Origin: Nocardioides panzhihuensis
GTDB lineage: Bacteria > Actinomycetota > Actinomycetes > Propionibacteriales > Nocardioidaceae
Length of the DNA: 64,000 bases
Direction of reading: 5' to 3'
Assembly (NCBI RefSeq): GCF_013408335.1
Contig: NZ_JACBZR010000001.1
Location: forward strand, 4,379,501-4,443,500
Both the position numbers and the translations under genes were made by a program. Shown here piece by piece: positions 1 to 9,798 of the stretch (the stretch's first letter is position 1; every line of letters begins with the position of its first letter). The notes beneath the pieces were generated by a model. That model worked only from the letters and a program-made list of their open reading frames with translations. It was not told the DNA's origin and made no database searches.

Positions 1-426
1 GCCGAAGACCAGCTGGGTGCCGTCCCAGAACGCGTTGGCGTAGTCCCGGTCGTAGTGGACGGTCATCACGACCTCGATGCCCTGCCCGTCGTAGGAGTCG
101 CGGCCGTAGACCTCCTCGAAGAGGGCCAGCGAGCCGGTGATGCCGGTCGCGGCCTCGTCGACGCTCTCGTCACCGGAATCCGGCTCGCCTGCGGCACGCA
201 CCTTCTCGCCGGGGAGGTCGGTGCCGTTGGCCGCGGTGTAGACGGTCCAGTCCCCCGCCTCCGCGGCGGTGCTGCCCGCCTCGGGAGCCGGGCGCTGGGC
301 GAGAACCCTGGTCAGGTGCTCCGCGCGGGCCGCTCGGAAACCGTTGTCCTGGTCGAGGCGGGCGGGGTCGAGCCGCTGCATGAGGTAGGGAGGCACGATG
401 TGGCAGACGTGTTTCCGAGAAGTCAT
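1..426 (-). CDS. M4-family zinc metalloprotease, N-terminal part
   Basis: These are the first 142 codons of a thermolysin-type neutral protease; the gene runs off the left edge. The frame is open from the ATG at 426 to base 1. Residues 5-20 (HVCHIVPPYLMQRLDP) resemble the short protealysin-type propeptide that precedes many M4 peptidases. The last visible residues, NAFWDGTQLVFG, are the conserved opening of the M4 catalytic domain. The HExxH zinc site lies outside the window, so activity cannot be judged. No classical Sec signal peptide precedes the propeptide, which is common in the protealysin group. The gene diverges from typA. The family is fairly sure; the substrate is unknown. Confidence 0.8.
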   Translation of the reverse strand, partial: MTSRKHVCHIVPPYLMQRLDPARLDQDNGFRAARAEHLTRVLAQRPAPEAGSTAAEAGDWTVYTAANGTDLPGEKVRAAGEPDSGDESVDEAATGITGSLALFEEVYGRDSYDGQGIEVVMTVHYDRDYANAFWDGTQLVFG

Positions 427-525
427 GGGTCTCACCCAACCGCCATCTCCGGATGCGGGTCAAGGAGGTCCTGGCGGATAAGATCAGTCGTCCCGTCCCG
501 CGCCAGAAATCGAGCCGCTTCGCAC

Positions 526-2418
526 ATGTCCGAGATCCTCAAGGCAAATCTCCGCAACGTCGCCATCGTTGCGCACGTCGACCACGGTAAGACCACGCTG
601 GTCGACGCCATGCTGCGTCAGGCAGGCACCTTCACCGAGCACGAGGCCGAGTCGGTCGCCGACCGGGTCATGGACTCCGGCGAGCTCGAGCGCGAGAAGG
701 GCATCACCATCCTCGCGAAGAACACCGCGATCCACTACAACGGGCCGAGCGCTCCCGAGGGGATGACGATCAACATCATCGACACCCCCGGCCACGCCGA
801 CTTCGGTGGTGAGGTCGAGCGCGGTCTGTCGATGGTCGACGGGATCGTGCTGCTGGTCGACGCCTCCGAGGGCCCCCTCCCCCAGACCCGCTTCGTGCTG
901 CGCAAGGCGCTCAACGCCGACATGCCGGTGGTGCTGGTGGTCAACAAGGTCGACCGTCCCGACGCCCGCATCGAGGAGGTCGTCGACGAGACCTACGAGC
1001 TCTTCATGGACCTGCTCGACGACTCGCACAGCCAGGACGCGCTCGACTTCCCGGTGGTCTACGCCTCCGGCAAGGCCGGCGTCGCCGCGCTCGAGCAGCC
1101 CGGCAACGGTGAGCTGCCCGACTCCAAGGACCTCGAGCCGCTGTTCCAGACGATCATGGACACGATCCCGGCTCCGACCTACGTCGAGGGCGCGCCGCTC
1201 CAGGCCCACGTCACCAACCTCGACGCGAGCCCGTTCCTCGGCCGCCTCGCGCTGGTCCGCGTCCACCAGGGCACCCTGAAGAAGGGCCAGAACGTCGCCT
1301 GGATGCGGCGTGACGGCGACGTCAAGAACGTACGCATCACCGAGCTGCTCATCACCGAGGGCCTCGAGCGCAAGCCGGGCGAGGTCGCCGGCCCCGGTGA
1401 CATCGTCGCCATCGCCGGCATCCCGGAGATCACCATCGGCGAGACGCTCGCCGACCCGGAGAACCCGGTCGCGCTGCCGCTCATCCACGTCGACGAGCCG
1501 GCCATCTCGATGACCATCGGCACCAACACCTCGCCGCTGGTCGGCAAGGTCAAGGGCTCGAAGGTCACCGCGCGTCTGGTCAAGGACCGCCTTGACCAGG
1601 AGCTCATCGGCAACGTGTCGCTGAAGATCCTCAACACCGAGCGTCCGGACGCCTGGGAGGTCCAGGGCCGCGGCGAGCTGGCGCTGGCGATCCTGGTCGA
1701 GCAGATGCGCCGCGAGGGCTACGAGCTGACCGTCGGCAAGCCGCAGGTGGTCACCAAGGAGGTCGACGGCAAGGTCCACGAGCCGTACGAGCGCCTGACC
1801 ATCGACGCCCCGGAGGAGTACCTCGGCTCCATCACCGAGCTGCTCGCCACCCGCAAGGGCCGCATGGAGGGCATGACCAACCACGGCACCGGCTGGGTGC
1901 GCATGGAGTTCATCGTGCCGGCGCGTGGCCTGATCGGCTTCCGCACCGAGTTCCTCACCGAGACCCGCGGCACCGGTATCGCCCACCACATCTCCGAGGG
2001 CTACGACCGCTGGGCCGGCGAGATCCGCTCGCGCAACAACGGCTCGCTCGTCGCCGACCGTACCGGTGCTGCCACGGCGTACGCCATGACCTCGCTGCAG
2101 GAGCGCGGCGTCATGTTCGTCGAGCCGGCCACCGAGGTCTACGAGGGCATGATCGTCGGCGAGAACTCCCGCGCCGACGACATGGACGTGAACATCACCA
2201 AGGAGAAGCAGCAGACCAACGTCCGCTCCGCCACCTCCGACAACTTCGAGAAGCTCATCCCGCCGAAGAAGCTCTCCCTCGAGCAGTGCCTGGAGTTCTG
2301 CCGCGAGGACGAGTGCGTCGAGGTCACCCCCGACATGGTCCGCATCCGCAAGGTCGTCCTCGACGCCAACGACCGCGGGAAGATCGCGAGCCGGGCGCGC
2401 AAGGCCAACAAGTCCTGA
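526..2418 (+). CDS. typA: Ribosome-associated GTPase TypA/BipA
   Basis: A 630-residue translational GTPase of the TypA/BipA family, which binds the 70S ribosome and acts in 50S assembly and stress adaptation. The G motifs are visible: AHVDHGKTTL (residues 16-25), DTPGHADF and NKVD. EF-G-like domains follow, and the lysine-rich C-terminus is typical. Length fits the family (about 610-635). I chose the ATG at 526 because the conserved sequence starts there with MSEILKANLRNVAIVAHVDHG; the frame stays open upstream to 55 but that part has no family similarity and overlaps the divergent protease gene. A possible -10 box, TAAGAT, is at 479-484. An inverted repeat after the stop may end the transcript. 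Confidence 0.95.
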   Translation: MSEILKANLRNVAIVAHVDHGKTTLVDAMLRQAGTFTEHEAESVADRVMDSGELEREKGITILAKNTAIHYNGPSAPEGMTINIIDTPGHADFGGEVERGLSMVDGIVLLVDASEGPLPQTRFVLRKALNADMPVVLVVNKVDRPDARIEEVVDETYELFMDLLDDSHSQDALDFPVVYASGKAGVAALEQPGNGELPDSKDLEPLFQTIMDTIPAPTYVEGAPLQAHVTNLDASPFLGRLALVRVHQGTLKKGQNVAWMRRDGDVKNVRITELLITEGLERKPGEVAGPGDIVAIAGIPEITIGETLADPENPVALPLIHVDEPAISMTIGTNTSPLVGKVKGSKVTARLVKDRLDQELIGNVSLKILNTERPDAWEVQGRGELALAILVEQMRREGYELTVGKPQVVTKEVDGKVHEPYERLTIDAPEEYLGSITELLATRKGRMEGMTNHGTGWVRMEFIVPARGLIGFRTEFLTETRGTGIAHHISEGYDRWAGEIRSRNNGSLVADRTGAATAYAMTSLQERGVMFVEPATEVYEGMIVGENSRADDMDVNITKEKQQTNVRSATSDNFEKLIPPKKLSLEQCLEFCREDECVEVTPDMVRIRKVVLDANDRGKIASRARKANKS

Positions 2419-2431
2419 CCGACTCCTCGTG

Positions 2432-2464
2432 ACGGCCGTCGACCCCACCGGGGTCGGCGGCCGT
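2432..2464 (+). terminator. Hairpin after typA
   Basis: Arms of 14 bases (ACGGCCGTCGACCC and GGGTCGGCGGCCGT) pair with one mismatch around a short loop, 14 bases after the typA stop, followed by TTCGCTG rather than a long T run. It is a plausible intrinsic terminator of the actinobacterial type. Confidence 0.55.
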
Positions 2465-2496
2465 TTCGCTGTGATCTGGCTGCGACACTTCCCCTC

Positions 2497-3354
2497 ATGA
2501 CCCTCACGACCACCGCCGCGCTCGTCAGCGCCGCCTACGCGGAAGGCCGCGGTGTCGGCGCCTTCAACGCGATCAACCTGGAGACCGTCGAGGCCATCGC
2601 CGCCGGAGCCGAGGCCGCGAACCGGCCGGTCGTCGTGCAGATCAGCGAGAACGCCGTGCGATATCACGGCGGCCTGGCGCCGCTGGCCCACGCCGCGATC
2701 GCGGTCGCGTCCGGCTCGACGATGCCGATCTCGCTGCACCTGGATCATGCGACCGACGAGCGCCTGGTCGGGATCGCGGTCGACCTCGGCTTCTCGTCGG
2801 TGATGTACGACGCCTCCCAGCTCGACTACGAGGAGAACCTCACCCGTACCGCTGCTGTCGCCCGCCGCTGCCACGACCGCGGTGCCCACGTCGAGGCCGA
2901 GCTCGGCGAGGTCGGCGGCAAGGCGATGGATCGAGCTTGTCGAGATCATGGCGTCCACGCACCGGGCGTACGCACCGACCCGGTCGAGGCGGCCGCGTTC
3001 GTCGCCAGCACGGGCGTCGACGCCCTCGCCGTCGCGGTCGGCTCGAGCCACAAGATGACCACCCGCGACGCGACTCTGGACGAGGCGCTGATCGCAGAGC
3101 TCCGAAGCGCCGTCGACGTCCCCCTGGTCCTGCACGGCTCCTCCGGGGTGAGCGACGACGGCCTTCGGGCCGCGATCGCCGCCGGGATGACCAAGATCAA
3201 CGTCGCCACCCAGCTCAACAAGGCCTTCACCGCAGCGGTCCGGGAACGGCTCGACGCGGACCGCGACCTGGTCGACCAGCGCCGCTACCTCGGGGCCGGC
3301 CGTGACGCCATGACCGCCGAGGCCGCTCGGCTGCTCACCGTCATCTCGGACTGA
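2497..3354 (+). CDS. Class II ketose-bisphosphate aldolase family protein
   Basis: A 285-residue zinc-dependent aldolase of the fructose/tagatose-bisphosphate family. Landmarks are HLDHAT (metal and catalytic region), AELGEVGG, AVGSSHKM, LHGSSGV and GMTKINVATQLN, the last two binding the substrate phosphate. Family members split or join dihydroxyacetone phosphate and an aldehyde sugar; the exact sugar cannot be read from sequence. The gene stands between typA and the beta-glucoside operon. Between GGK and GVHAPG it carries about nine extra codons that include TCGAGCTTGTCGAGA (2931-2945), part of a repeat dispersed in this genome. This lies in the mobile active-site loop, so activity could be altered. 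The ATG at 2497 lacks a clear ribosome binding site. Confidence 0.85.
   Translation: MTLTTTAALVSAAYAEGRGVGAFNAINLETVEAIAAGAEAANRPVVVQISENAVRYHGGLAPLAHAAIAVASGSTMPISLHLDHATDERLVGIAVDLGFSSVMYDASQLDYEENLTRTAAVARRCHDRGAHVEAELGEVGGKAMDRACRDHGVHAPGVRTDPVEAAAFVASTGVDALAVAVGSSHKMTTRDATLDEALIAELRSAVDVPLVLHGSSGVSDDGLRAAIAAGMTKINVATQLNKAFTAAVRERLDADRDLVDQRRYLGAGRDAMTAEAARLLTVISD
2931..2945. repeat. Short dispersed repeat inside the aldolase gene
   Basis: The 15-mer TCGAGCTTGTCGAGA is the reverse complement of the core of the repeat at 47215-47236 inside mshD. It encodes part of an unusual in-frame insertion (AMDRACRDH) in the aldolase loop. Confidence 0.55.
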
Positions 3355-3380
3355 TCGACGCCACCGCTTCCCCATTTTTG

Positions 3381-3394
3381 TGGAAGCGCTCCCA
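3381..3394. promoter_or_regulatory. LacI-family operator 1 (CebR-like)
   Basis: TGGAAGCGCTCCCA is a near-perfect palindrome centred on AGCGCT. It closely matches the TGGGAGCGCTCCCA operator known for CebR-type LacI regulators of cellobiose uptake in Streptomyces. It lies 120 bases before the binding-protein start and upstream of a TTGACA element at 3424-3429. The LacI gene closing this operon is the obvious ligand. Confidence 0.75.
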
Positions 3395-3423
3395 CAGACA
3401 CGGAATCGTTAAGTGCCCGCCAC

Positions 3424-3429
3424 TTGACA
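3424..3429 (+). promoter_or_regulatory. Candidate -35 element of the beta-glucoside operon
   Basis: A consensus TTGACA lies between the two LacI-type operators. The -10 partner is weak (TCACAC at 3447-3452, 17 bases away), so the promoter assignment is tentative. The second operator would then cover the start of transcription. Confidence 0.4.
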
Positions 3430-3470
3430 GGGCCTTGTGAGCGCGATCACACTCTCCCTAGTCCCGAGAG

Positions 3471-3484
3471 TGGAAGCGCTCTCA
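3471..3484. promoter_or_regulatory. LacI-family operator 2 (CebR-like)
   Basis: TGGAAGCGCTCTCA is a second copy of the operator at 3381-3394, exactly 90 bases downstream and 30 bases before the GTG start of the binding protein. Two sites about nine helical turns apart would allow looping by a tetrameric LacI protein. Confidence 0.72.
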
Positions 3485-3513
3485 CTCCCCACACAGACGT
3501 GCAGGAGCACCCC

Positions 3514-4806
3514 GTGTCCAAGATCTCCAAGTCCTGGCGCCGCGGTCTAGCCGCTGGCGCGGTCGCCACTCTCGTCGTCGGCCTCGTCGCCGCCTGCGGC
3601 GGCGGCGACGACCCCAGCGAGTCGACCAAGCTCGGCAAGGACGACACCCTGACCATCACGACGTTCAGCGAATTCGGCTACGGCGACCTCATCGAGAAGT
3701 GGAACGCCGACCCTGAACGCCCCTTCAAGGTCAAGCAGACCGTCGTCGCCGAGTGGGACACCTGGAAGCAGAGCCTGACCACCGGCCTGCAGTCCGGCGA
3801 GGGCCTCACCGACATCGTCGGCATCGAGGGCGACATGATGCCCGCGCTGCTCGCCGAGGGCGCCTCGGAGCAGTTCGTCGATCTGTCCGACTCCGAGCTC
3901 GACAGCCGCTGGATGGAGTCGAAGTACCTCGAGGGCAAGACCGCCGACGGCAAGCAGATCGGCTACCCGACCGACGCCGGCCCGGAGGCGTTCTGCTACC
4001 GCGCCGACCTCTTCGAGAAGGCCGGCCTCCCGAGCGACCGCGAGGCCGTGAAGGAGCTCTTCAAGGACTGGGACACCTACTACGCCACCGGCGAGCAGTT
4101 CAAGAAGAAGATGCCCAAGACGGCCTGGTACGACTCCAGCGGCGCGGTCGCCCAGGCGATGCTCAACCAGGTGGAGTACCCCTTCCAGACCAAGGACCAG
4201 AAGGTCGACGTCGACAACCCGGACCTCCGGGAGGTCTACGACACGGTCTCGCAGCACGCCCCCACCCTCTCGACGAAGGTCGAGCAGTGGGGCGAGGACT
4301 GGATGGCCAACTTCACCAACGACGGGTTCGCCACCATCCCCTGCCCCGGCTGGATGTTCGCCAACATCAAGGACTCCGCGCCTGACGTGAAGGGCTGGGA
4401 CATCGTCGACGCCTTCCCGGGCGGCGGCGGCAACTGGGGTGGCTCCTACCTCGCCGTCCCGACGCAGTCGGAGCACCCGGACGAGGCCAAGGAGTTCGCC
4501 AACTACCTGACCACCGCCGAGTCCCAGGTGGCCGCGTCGAAGGTGGCCGGCAACTTCCCGGCCAACCTGGAGGCCCAGACGGTCCTGGCCGAGGAGAACG
4601 CCACGGACCCGTACTTCAACGACGCCCCCACCTCGCAGATCCTCGCCAGCCGCGCGGAAGCGGTGCCTGCGGGTGTCCCGTTCAAGGGTGACAAGTACTC
4701 CGACATCCTCGGTCTCTTCCAGCAGGCGATCCGACGTGTCGACGAGGGCACCGACCCCGACAAGTCGTGGGCGACCTTCGTCGAGGGCGTCGAAGGAATG
4801 TCCTGA
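3514..4806 (+). CDS. Sugar ABC transporter binding lipoprotein (beta-glucoside type)
   Basis: A 430-residue extracellular solute-binding protein of family 1, the capture component of a carbohydrate importer. The signal peptide ends in the lipobox LVAAC near residue 30, so the mature protein is anchored by lipid to the outer face of the membrane. The start is the GTG at 3514, preceded by AGGAG at 3503-3507; longer in-frame starts would run through the promoter and operators. Two permease genes and a GH1 beta-glucosidase follow without gaps, so the ligand is probably cellobiose or another beta-glucoside. No ATPase gene is in the cluster. Two LacI-type operators upstream imply substrate-induced expression. 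Confidence 0.88.
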   Translation: MSKISKSWRRGLAAGAVATLVVGLVAACGGGDDPSESTKLGKDDTLTITTFSEFGYGDLIEKWNADPERPFKVKQTVVAEWDTWKQSLTTGLQSGEGLTDIVGIEGDMMPALLAEGASEQFVDLSDSELDSRWMESKYLEGKTADGKQIGYPTDAGPEAFCYRADLFEKAGLPSDREAVKELFKDWDTYYATGEQFKKKMPKTAWYDSSGAVAQAMLNQVEYPFQTKDQKVDVDNPDLREVYDTVSQHAPTLSTKVEQWGEDWMANFTNDGFATIPCPGWMFANIKDSAPDVKGWDIVDAFPGGGGNWGGSYLAVPTQSEHPDEAKEFANYLTTAESQVAASKVAGNFPANLEAQTVLAEENATDPYFNDAPTSQILASRAEAVPAGVPFKGDKYSDILGLFQQAIRRVDEGTDPDKSWATFVEGVEGMS

Positions 4807-4809
4807 TCG

Positions 4810-5802
4810 ATGCCGACCACCACATCCGCCCCGGTCGAGAACGCCACCACGGCGACCTCGGCCGGGGCGTCCCCCCGCCGCCAGACCTGGCGTGACCGGC
4901 TCTCCAGGTGGGACCTGAAGCTCTCGCCGTACCTCTACATCGCGCCGTTCTTCCTGGTCTTCGCCATCATCGGGCTCTACCCGATGCTCTACACCGGCTA
5001 CCTGTCCTTCTTCTCCTGGCCCGCCTACGGGTCCGAGGTCGGTCCGTGGGTCGGCTGGGACAACTACGCCCACGTCCTCGGTGACTCGGTCTTCCGCAAG
5101 GCCTTCTGGAACACCATGGGGATCTTCCTGCTCTCCTCGGTGCCGCAGATCATCGTGGCGACGATCCTCGCCGCCCTGCTCGACACCCGGCTCCGGGGCC
5201 GCACGCTGTGGCGGATGAGCATCCTGCTTCCCTTCGTGGTCGCACCTGCTGCGTCCGCGATGATCTTCGGCGCGATCTTCGCCGACGGCACCGGCCTCAT
5301 CAACCAGACGCTCGACGGCTTCGGCCTCTCGAAGGTGCCGTGGCACGCCGACCGGTTCGCGAGCTGGACCGCGATCGCGACCATGGTCAACTGGCGCTGG
5401 ACCGGCTACAACGCGCTGATCATCCTCGCCGCCATGCAGGCGATCCCGCGGGACCTCTACGAGGCGGCCGACATCGACGGCGCCTCCAAGGTGAAGCAGT
5501 TCTTCCACGTCACCCTGCCCTCGATCCGACCGACGATGATCTTCGTCATCGTCACCTCGACCATCGGTGGCCTGCAGATCTTCACCGAGCCCCGGATCTT
5601 CGACACCAACCTGCGCTTCCAGGGCGGCTCCGACTTCCAGTACACGACCTTGACGATGTACGTCTTCAACACCGCCCAGACCACGACCAACCCGTATCCA
5701 CGTGCGGCCGCCGCCGCCTGGGTGCTCTTCCTCATCATCGTGGGGATCGCGCTGATCAACTTCCTGGTCACCCGGGCCGTCCAACGTAGGAGCCTTCGAT
5801 GA
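4810..5802 (+). CDS. Sugar ABC transporter permease, MalF/CebF-like
   Basis: A 330-residue inner-membrane permease with an N-terminal cytoplasmic segment of about 40 residues and six or so hydrophobic helices starting at LSPYLYIAPFFLVF. The EAA loop that contacts the ATPase is visible as EAADIDGASKVKQFFHVTLP. The start codon is three bases after the binding-protein stop, and the end overlaps the next permease by four bases, so the genes are translationally coupled. It should pair with the following permease to form the channel of a beta-glucoside importer. The substrate is inferred from the neighbouring GH1 enzyme. Confidence 0.9.
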   Translation: MPTTTSAPVENATTATSAGASPRRQTWRDRLSRWDLKLSPYLYIAPFFLVFAIIGLYPMLYTGYLSFFSWPAYGSEVGPWVGWDNYAHVLGDSVFRKAFWNTMGIFLLSSVPQIIVATILAALLDTRLRGRTLWRMSILLPFVVAPAASAMIFGAIFADGTGLINQTLDGFGLSKVPWHADRFASWTAIATMVNWRWTGYNALIILAAMQAIPRDLYEAADIDGASKVKQFFHVTLPSIRPTMIFVIVTSTIGGLQIFTEPRIFDTNLRFQGGSDFQYTTLTMYVFNTAQTTTNPYPRAAAAAWVLFLIIVGIALINFLVTRAVQRRSLR

Positions 5803-6625
5803 CACGACGACCTGGATTCCTCGTTTATGGCCTGCTCGTGGCGTTCCTGCTGGGCTCGGCGTTCCCGCTGTACTGGTCCTTCGTCATCGGCTCGGTGACC
5901 CGGCAGCGGGCGATCCAAGCACCACCGCCGCTGATCCCGGGAGGGCACTTCTTCGACAACGCCGCCCGAGTCCTCGACCGGATCGACTTCTGGTCGGCGC
6001 TGCTCAACTCGATCATCGTCTCCGGGATCTCGGCGGTCTCGGTCGTGCTCTTCTCGACCCTGGCCGGCTACTCCTTCGCCAAGCTCCGCTTCCGCGGTTC
6101 CCAGGTGGGCATGATCTTCGTCGTCGCCACCATGGCGGTGCCGACCCAGCTGGCCCTGGTGCCGATGCTCAAACAGTTCTCCAACCTCGGCCTCACCGGC
6201 ACCCTGCCCGCCGTGATCCTGCCGTGGATGGTGACCGCGTTCGGTGTCTTCTTCATGAGGCAGTACCTCGTCGACGCGATCCCCGACGAGCTCATCGACG
6301 CGGCCCGCGTCGACGGCGCGTCCATGATCCGTACGTTCTGGACCGTCGCCATCCCAGCGGCGAGACCGGCCATGGCGATCCTGGCTCTGTTCACCTTCAT
6401 GCAGGTGTGGACCGACTTCATGTGGCCGCTGATCGTGCTGCAGGGCTCGGACGTGCAGACCCTCCAGACCGCGCTCGACGCACTCAAGGTCGCACCCGGT
6501 CAGGGACATGCCGACATGGCCCTGGTCCAGGCCGGAACGATCCTCGCGACCGTGCCCCTACTTCTGTTGTTCATCGCGACCGGACGCCACCTGGTGTCCG
6601 GCATCATGCAAGGAGCCGTCAAAGG

Positions 6626-6629
<4 letters not shown>
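5799..6629 (+). CDS. Sugar ABC transporter permease, MalG/CebG-like
   Basis: A 276-residue permease with about six membrane helices and an EAA loop, DAARVDGASMIRTFWTVAIP, the site where the ATPase docks. It overlaps the preceding permease gene by four bases (ATGA) and the beta-glucosidase gene by four bases, so the whole set is one operon. Length and topology are normal for the second permease of family 1 sugar importers. The window holds no matching ATPase; actinobacteria commonly use one shared MsiK-type ATPase for several such importers. Confidence 0.9.
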
Positions 6630-8079
<1,450 letters not shown>

Positions 8080-8083
<4 letters not shown>

Positions 8084-9084
8084 ACATGCCCACGCTCGAC
8101 GAGGTCGCCCGGCTGGCTGGTGTCAGCCGGGCGACCGCGTCGCGCGCGATCAACGGTGGCTCGCGCGTCTCCGCGAAGGCCGCCGAGGCGGTCGCCGAGG
8201 CCGTGCAGACGCTGGGCTACGTCCCCAACCCGGCTGCCCGCTCCCTGGTGACCCGGCGGACCGAGACGGTCGCGATGGTCGTGCCTGAATCGGACGAACG
8301 CGTCTTCGCCGACCCGTTCTTCGCCCGCACCCTGCACGTGGTGACCCAAGCACTCGCCCAGCGCGACCTGCAGGTCGTGCTGTTGATCGCCCAGCCGGGT
8401 CAGGAGATGCAGCGGACGCTGCGCTATCTGCGTGGCGGGCACGTCGACGGCGCCATCGTCGTCTCCCACCACCGCAACGATGCGCTCGCCGACCACCTCG
8501 CGGTCATCGGGCTGCCGGCCTCGTTCATCGGCCGGCCGTTGGCCGGCGCGGAGAAGGTCTTCTACACCGACCCCGACAACGTCGCCGGCGCTCGCGAGGT
8601 CACCAACATCCTGATCGAACGCGGCTGCCGCCGCGTCGGCACCATCACCGGGCCCGCCGACATGAGCGCCGGCATCGACCGGGCCGTCGGCTGGCGGGCC
8701 GCTCTCGACGCTGCCGGGCTCGCCACCGACGTACTCATCGAGGGCGACTTCACCGAGGACGGCGGCGAAGCCGCCTGCGAGATCCTGCTGCGTGACCATC
8801 CGGACATCGACGGTCTGATGGTCGCCTCCGACCTGATGGCCGCGGGCGCGCTCCGCGCGCTCGGCCGGGCCGGCCGACGCGTCCCCGACGACATCGCGGT
8901 CGTCGGCTACGACGACCTCGGCATCGCGGAGCGCACCACTCCCCCGCTCACCACGGTCAAGAACCCGATAGGAGACATGGCGAGAGAGGCCGTCCGGCTC
9001 CTCCTCGCCCAGCTCGACGGCACCACCACCCACCCGCGGCGGGTCGTCTTCGCTCCCGAGCTGGTGCGGCGTACGTCTGCGTGA
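8080..9084 (+). CDS. LacI-family transcriptional regulator (CebR-like)
   Basis: A 334-residue repressor. Residues 3-50 form the LacI helix-turn-helix (TLDEVARLAGVSRATASRAI) followed by a hinge helix; the rest is a periplasmic-binding-protein-like sensor domain ending in TPPLTTV...ELVRRTSA. It is the last gene of the beta-glucoside operon and most likely binds the two palindromes at 3381-3394 and 3471-3484, releasing them when the sugar is present. The start may be the GTG at 8080, which overlaps the glucosidase stop, or the ATG at 8086 two codons later. Self-regulation follows from its operon position. Confidence 0.9.
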
Positions 9085-9173
9085 CCTGACCGAGGCGCCA
9101 CTCGCCGGCCGCATATCGGAGTACGGACTCCTCCCGGGCATGCCTGGGTCCGGACTGTTAACGTCCTGACGCG

Positions 9174-9701
9174 ATGCCACATCGCAATTCGACTGGCAGC
9201 GTGCCCCGCCAGGAGTCGGCTACCCGAGTCGACTTCCGCTCACCGGACCTCGAGGACGGTCGGCACATGTGGCGGATGGCACGGGAATCTCGGGTACTCG
9301 ATGTCAACACCTCGTACGCCTACCTGCTGTGGGCACGCGACTTCGCGGCGACATCGCTCGTCGCGACCGTCGATGACGACCCAGGAGGATTCGTCACCGG
9401 CTACCGGCGCCCGGACGAGCCGGAGAGTTTGATGATCTGGCAGGTCGCCGTCGACGAGCGACACCGCGGCCAGGGCCTGGCCCGCCGCATGCTCGACGAG
9501 CTCGTCGACCGCCTCTCCGGTGACCAGGGCGTACGCCACCTGGAGACGACCATCACCGCGGACAACAGCGCCTCCATCGCGCTGTTCACCTCGTTCGCGA
9601 ACGCACGCAGCGCCCCGATCGAGCGCACGCCGCTCTTCGAGGCCGCGATGTTCCCGGACGGGCACGACGCGGAGCTGTTGTTCCGCATCGGTCCGTTCTG
9701 A
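9174..9701 (+). CDS. ectA: L-2,4-diaminobutyrate N4-acetyltransferase
   Basis: A 175-residue GNAT acetyltransferase that makes N4-acetyl-diaminobutyrate, the second step of ectoine synthesis. GNAT features are the acetyl-CoA loop [15 protein letters not shown] and the EctA-typical stretches [13 protein letters not shown] and [13 protein letters not shown]. It heads the order ectA-ectB-ectC-ectD, and the four neighbours confirm the role. A TAACGT box at 9159-9164, nine bases before the ATG, suggests a leaderless or near-leaderless transcript. Ectoine genes are usually induced by osmotic stress or cold; I see no clear operator here. Confidence 0.95.
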   Translation: MPHRNSTGSVPRQESATRVDFRSPDLEDGRHMWRMARESRVLDVNTSYAYLLWARDFAATSLVATVDDDPGGFVTGYRRPDEPESLMIWQVAVDERHRGQGLARRMLDELVDRLSGDQGVRHLETTITADNSASIALFTSFANARSAPIERTPLFEAAMFPDGHDAELLFRIGPF

Positions 9702-9798
9702 CCGCACGATCCGACCGCACGATCCGACCGACCGCATCCTGGTCCGCCGGGCATTGTGCCCGCGTTCTCGGGATCGACGACACACGGAGGTGTCATCC

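Noticed and set aside
55..525. N-terminal extension of typA
   Set aside because: The frame is open but unlike any TypA, and it lies over the divergent protease gene; the family start at 526 is preferred.
484..3375. Long minus-strand frame opposite typA and the aldolase
   Set aside because: Both plus-strand genes are well-known families; the minus frame has no recognisable motif.
9137..9153. Near-palindrome CCCGGGCATGCCTGGG before ectA as an operator
   Set aside because: One mismatched pair and GC-rich composition make it little better than chance; no known osmotic regulator site matches.
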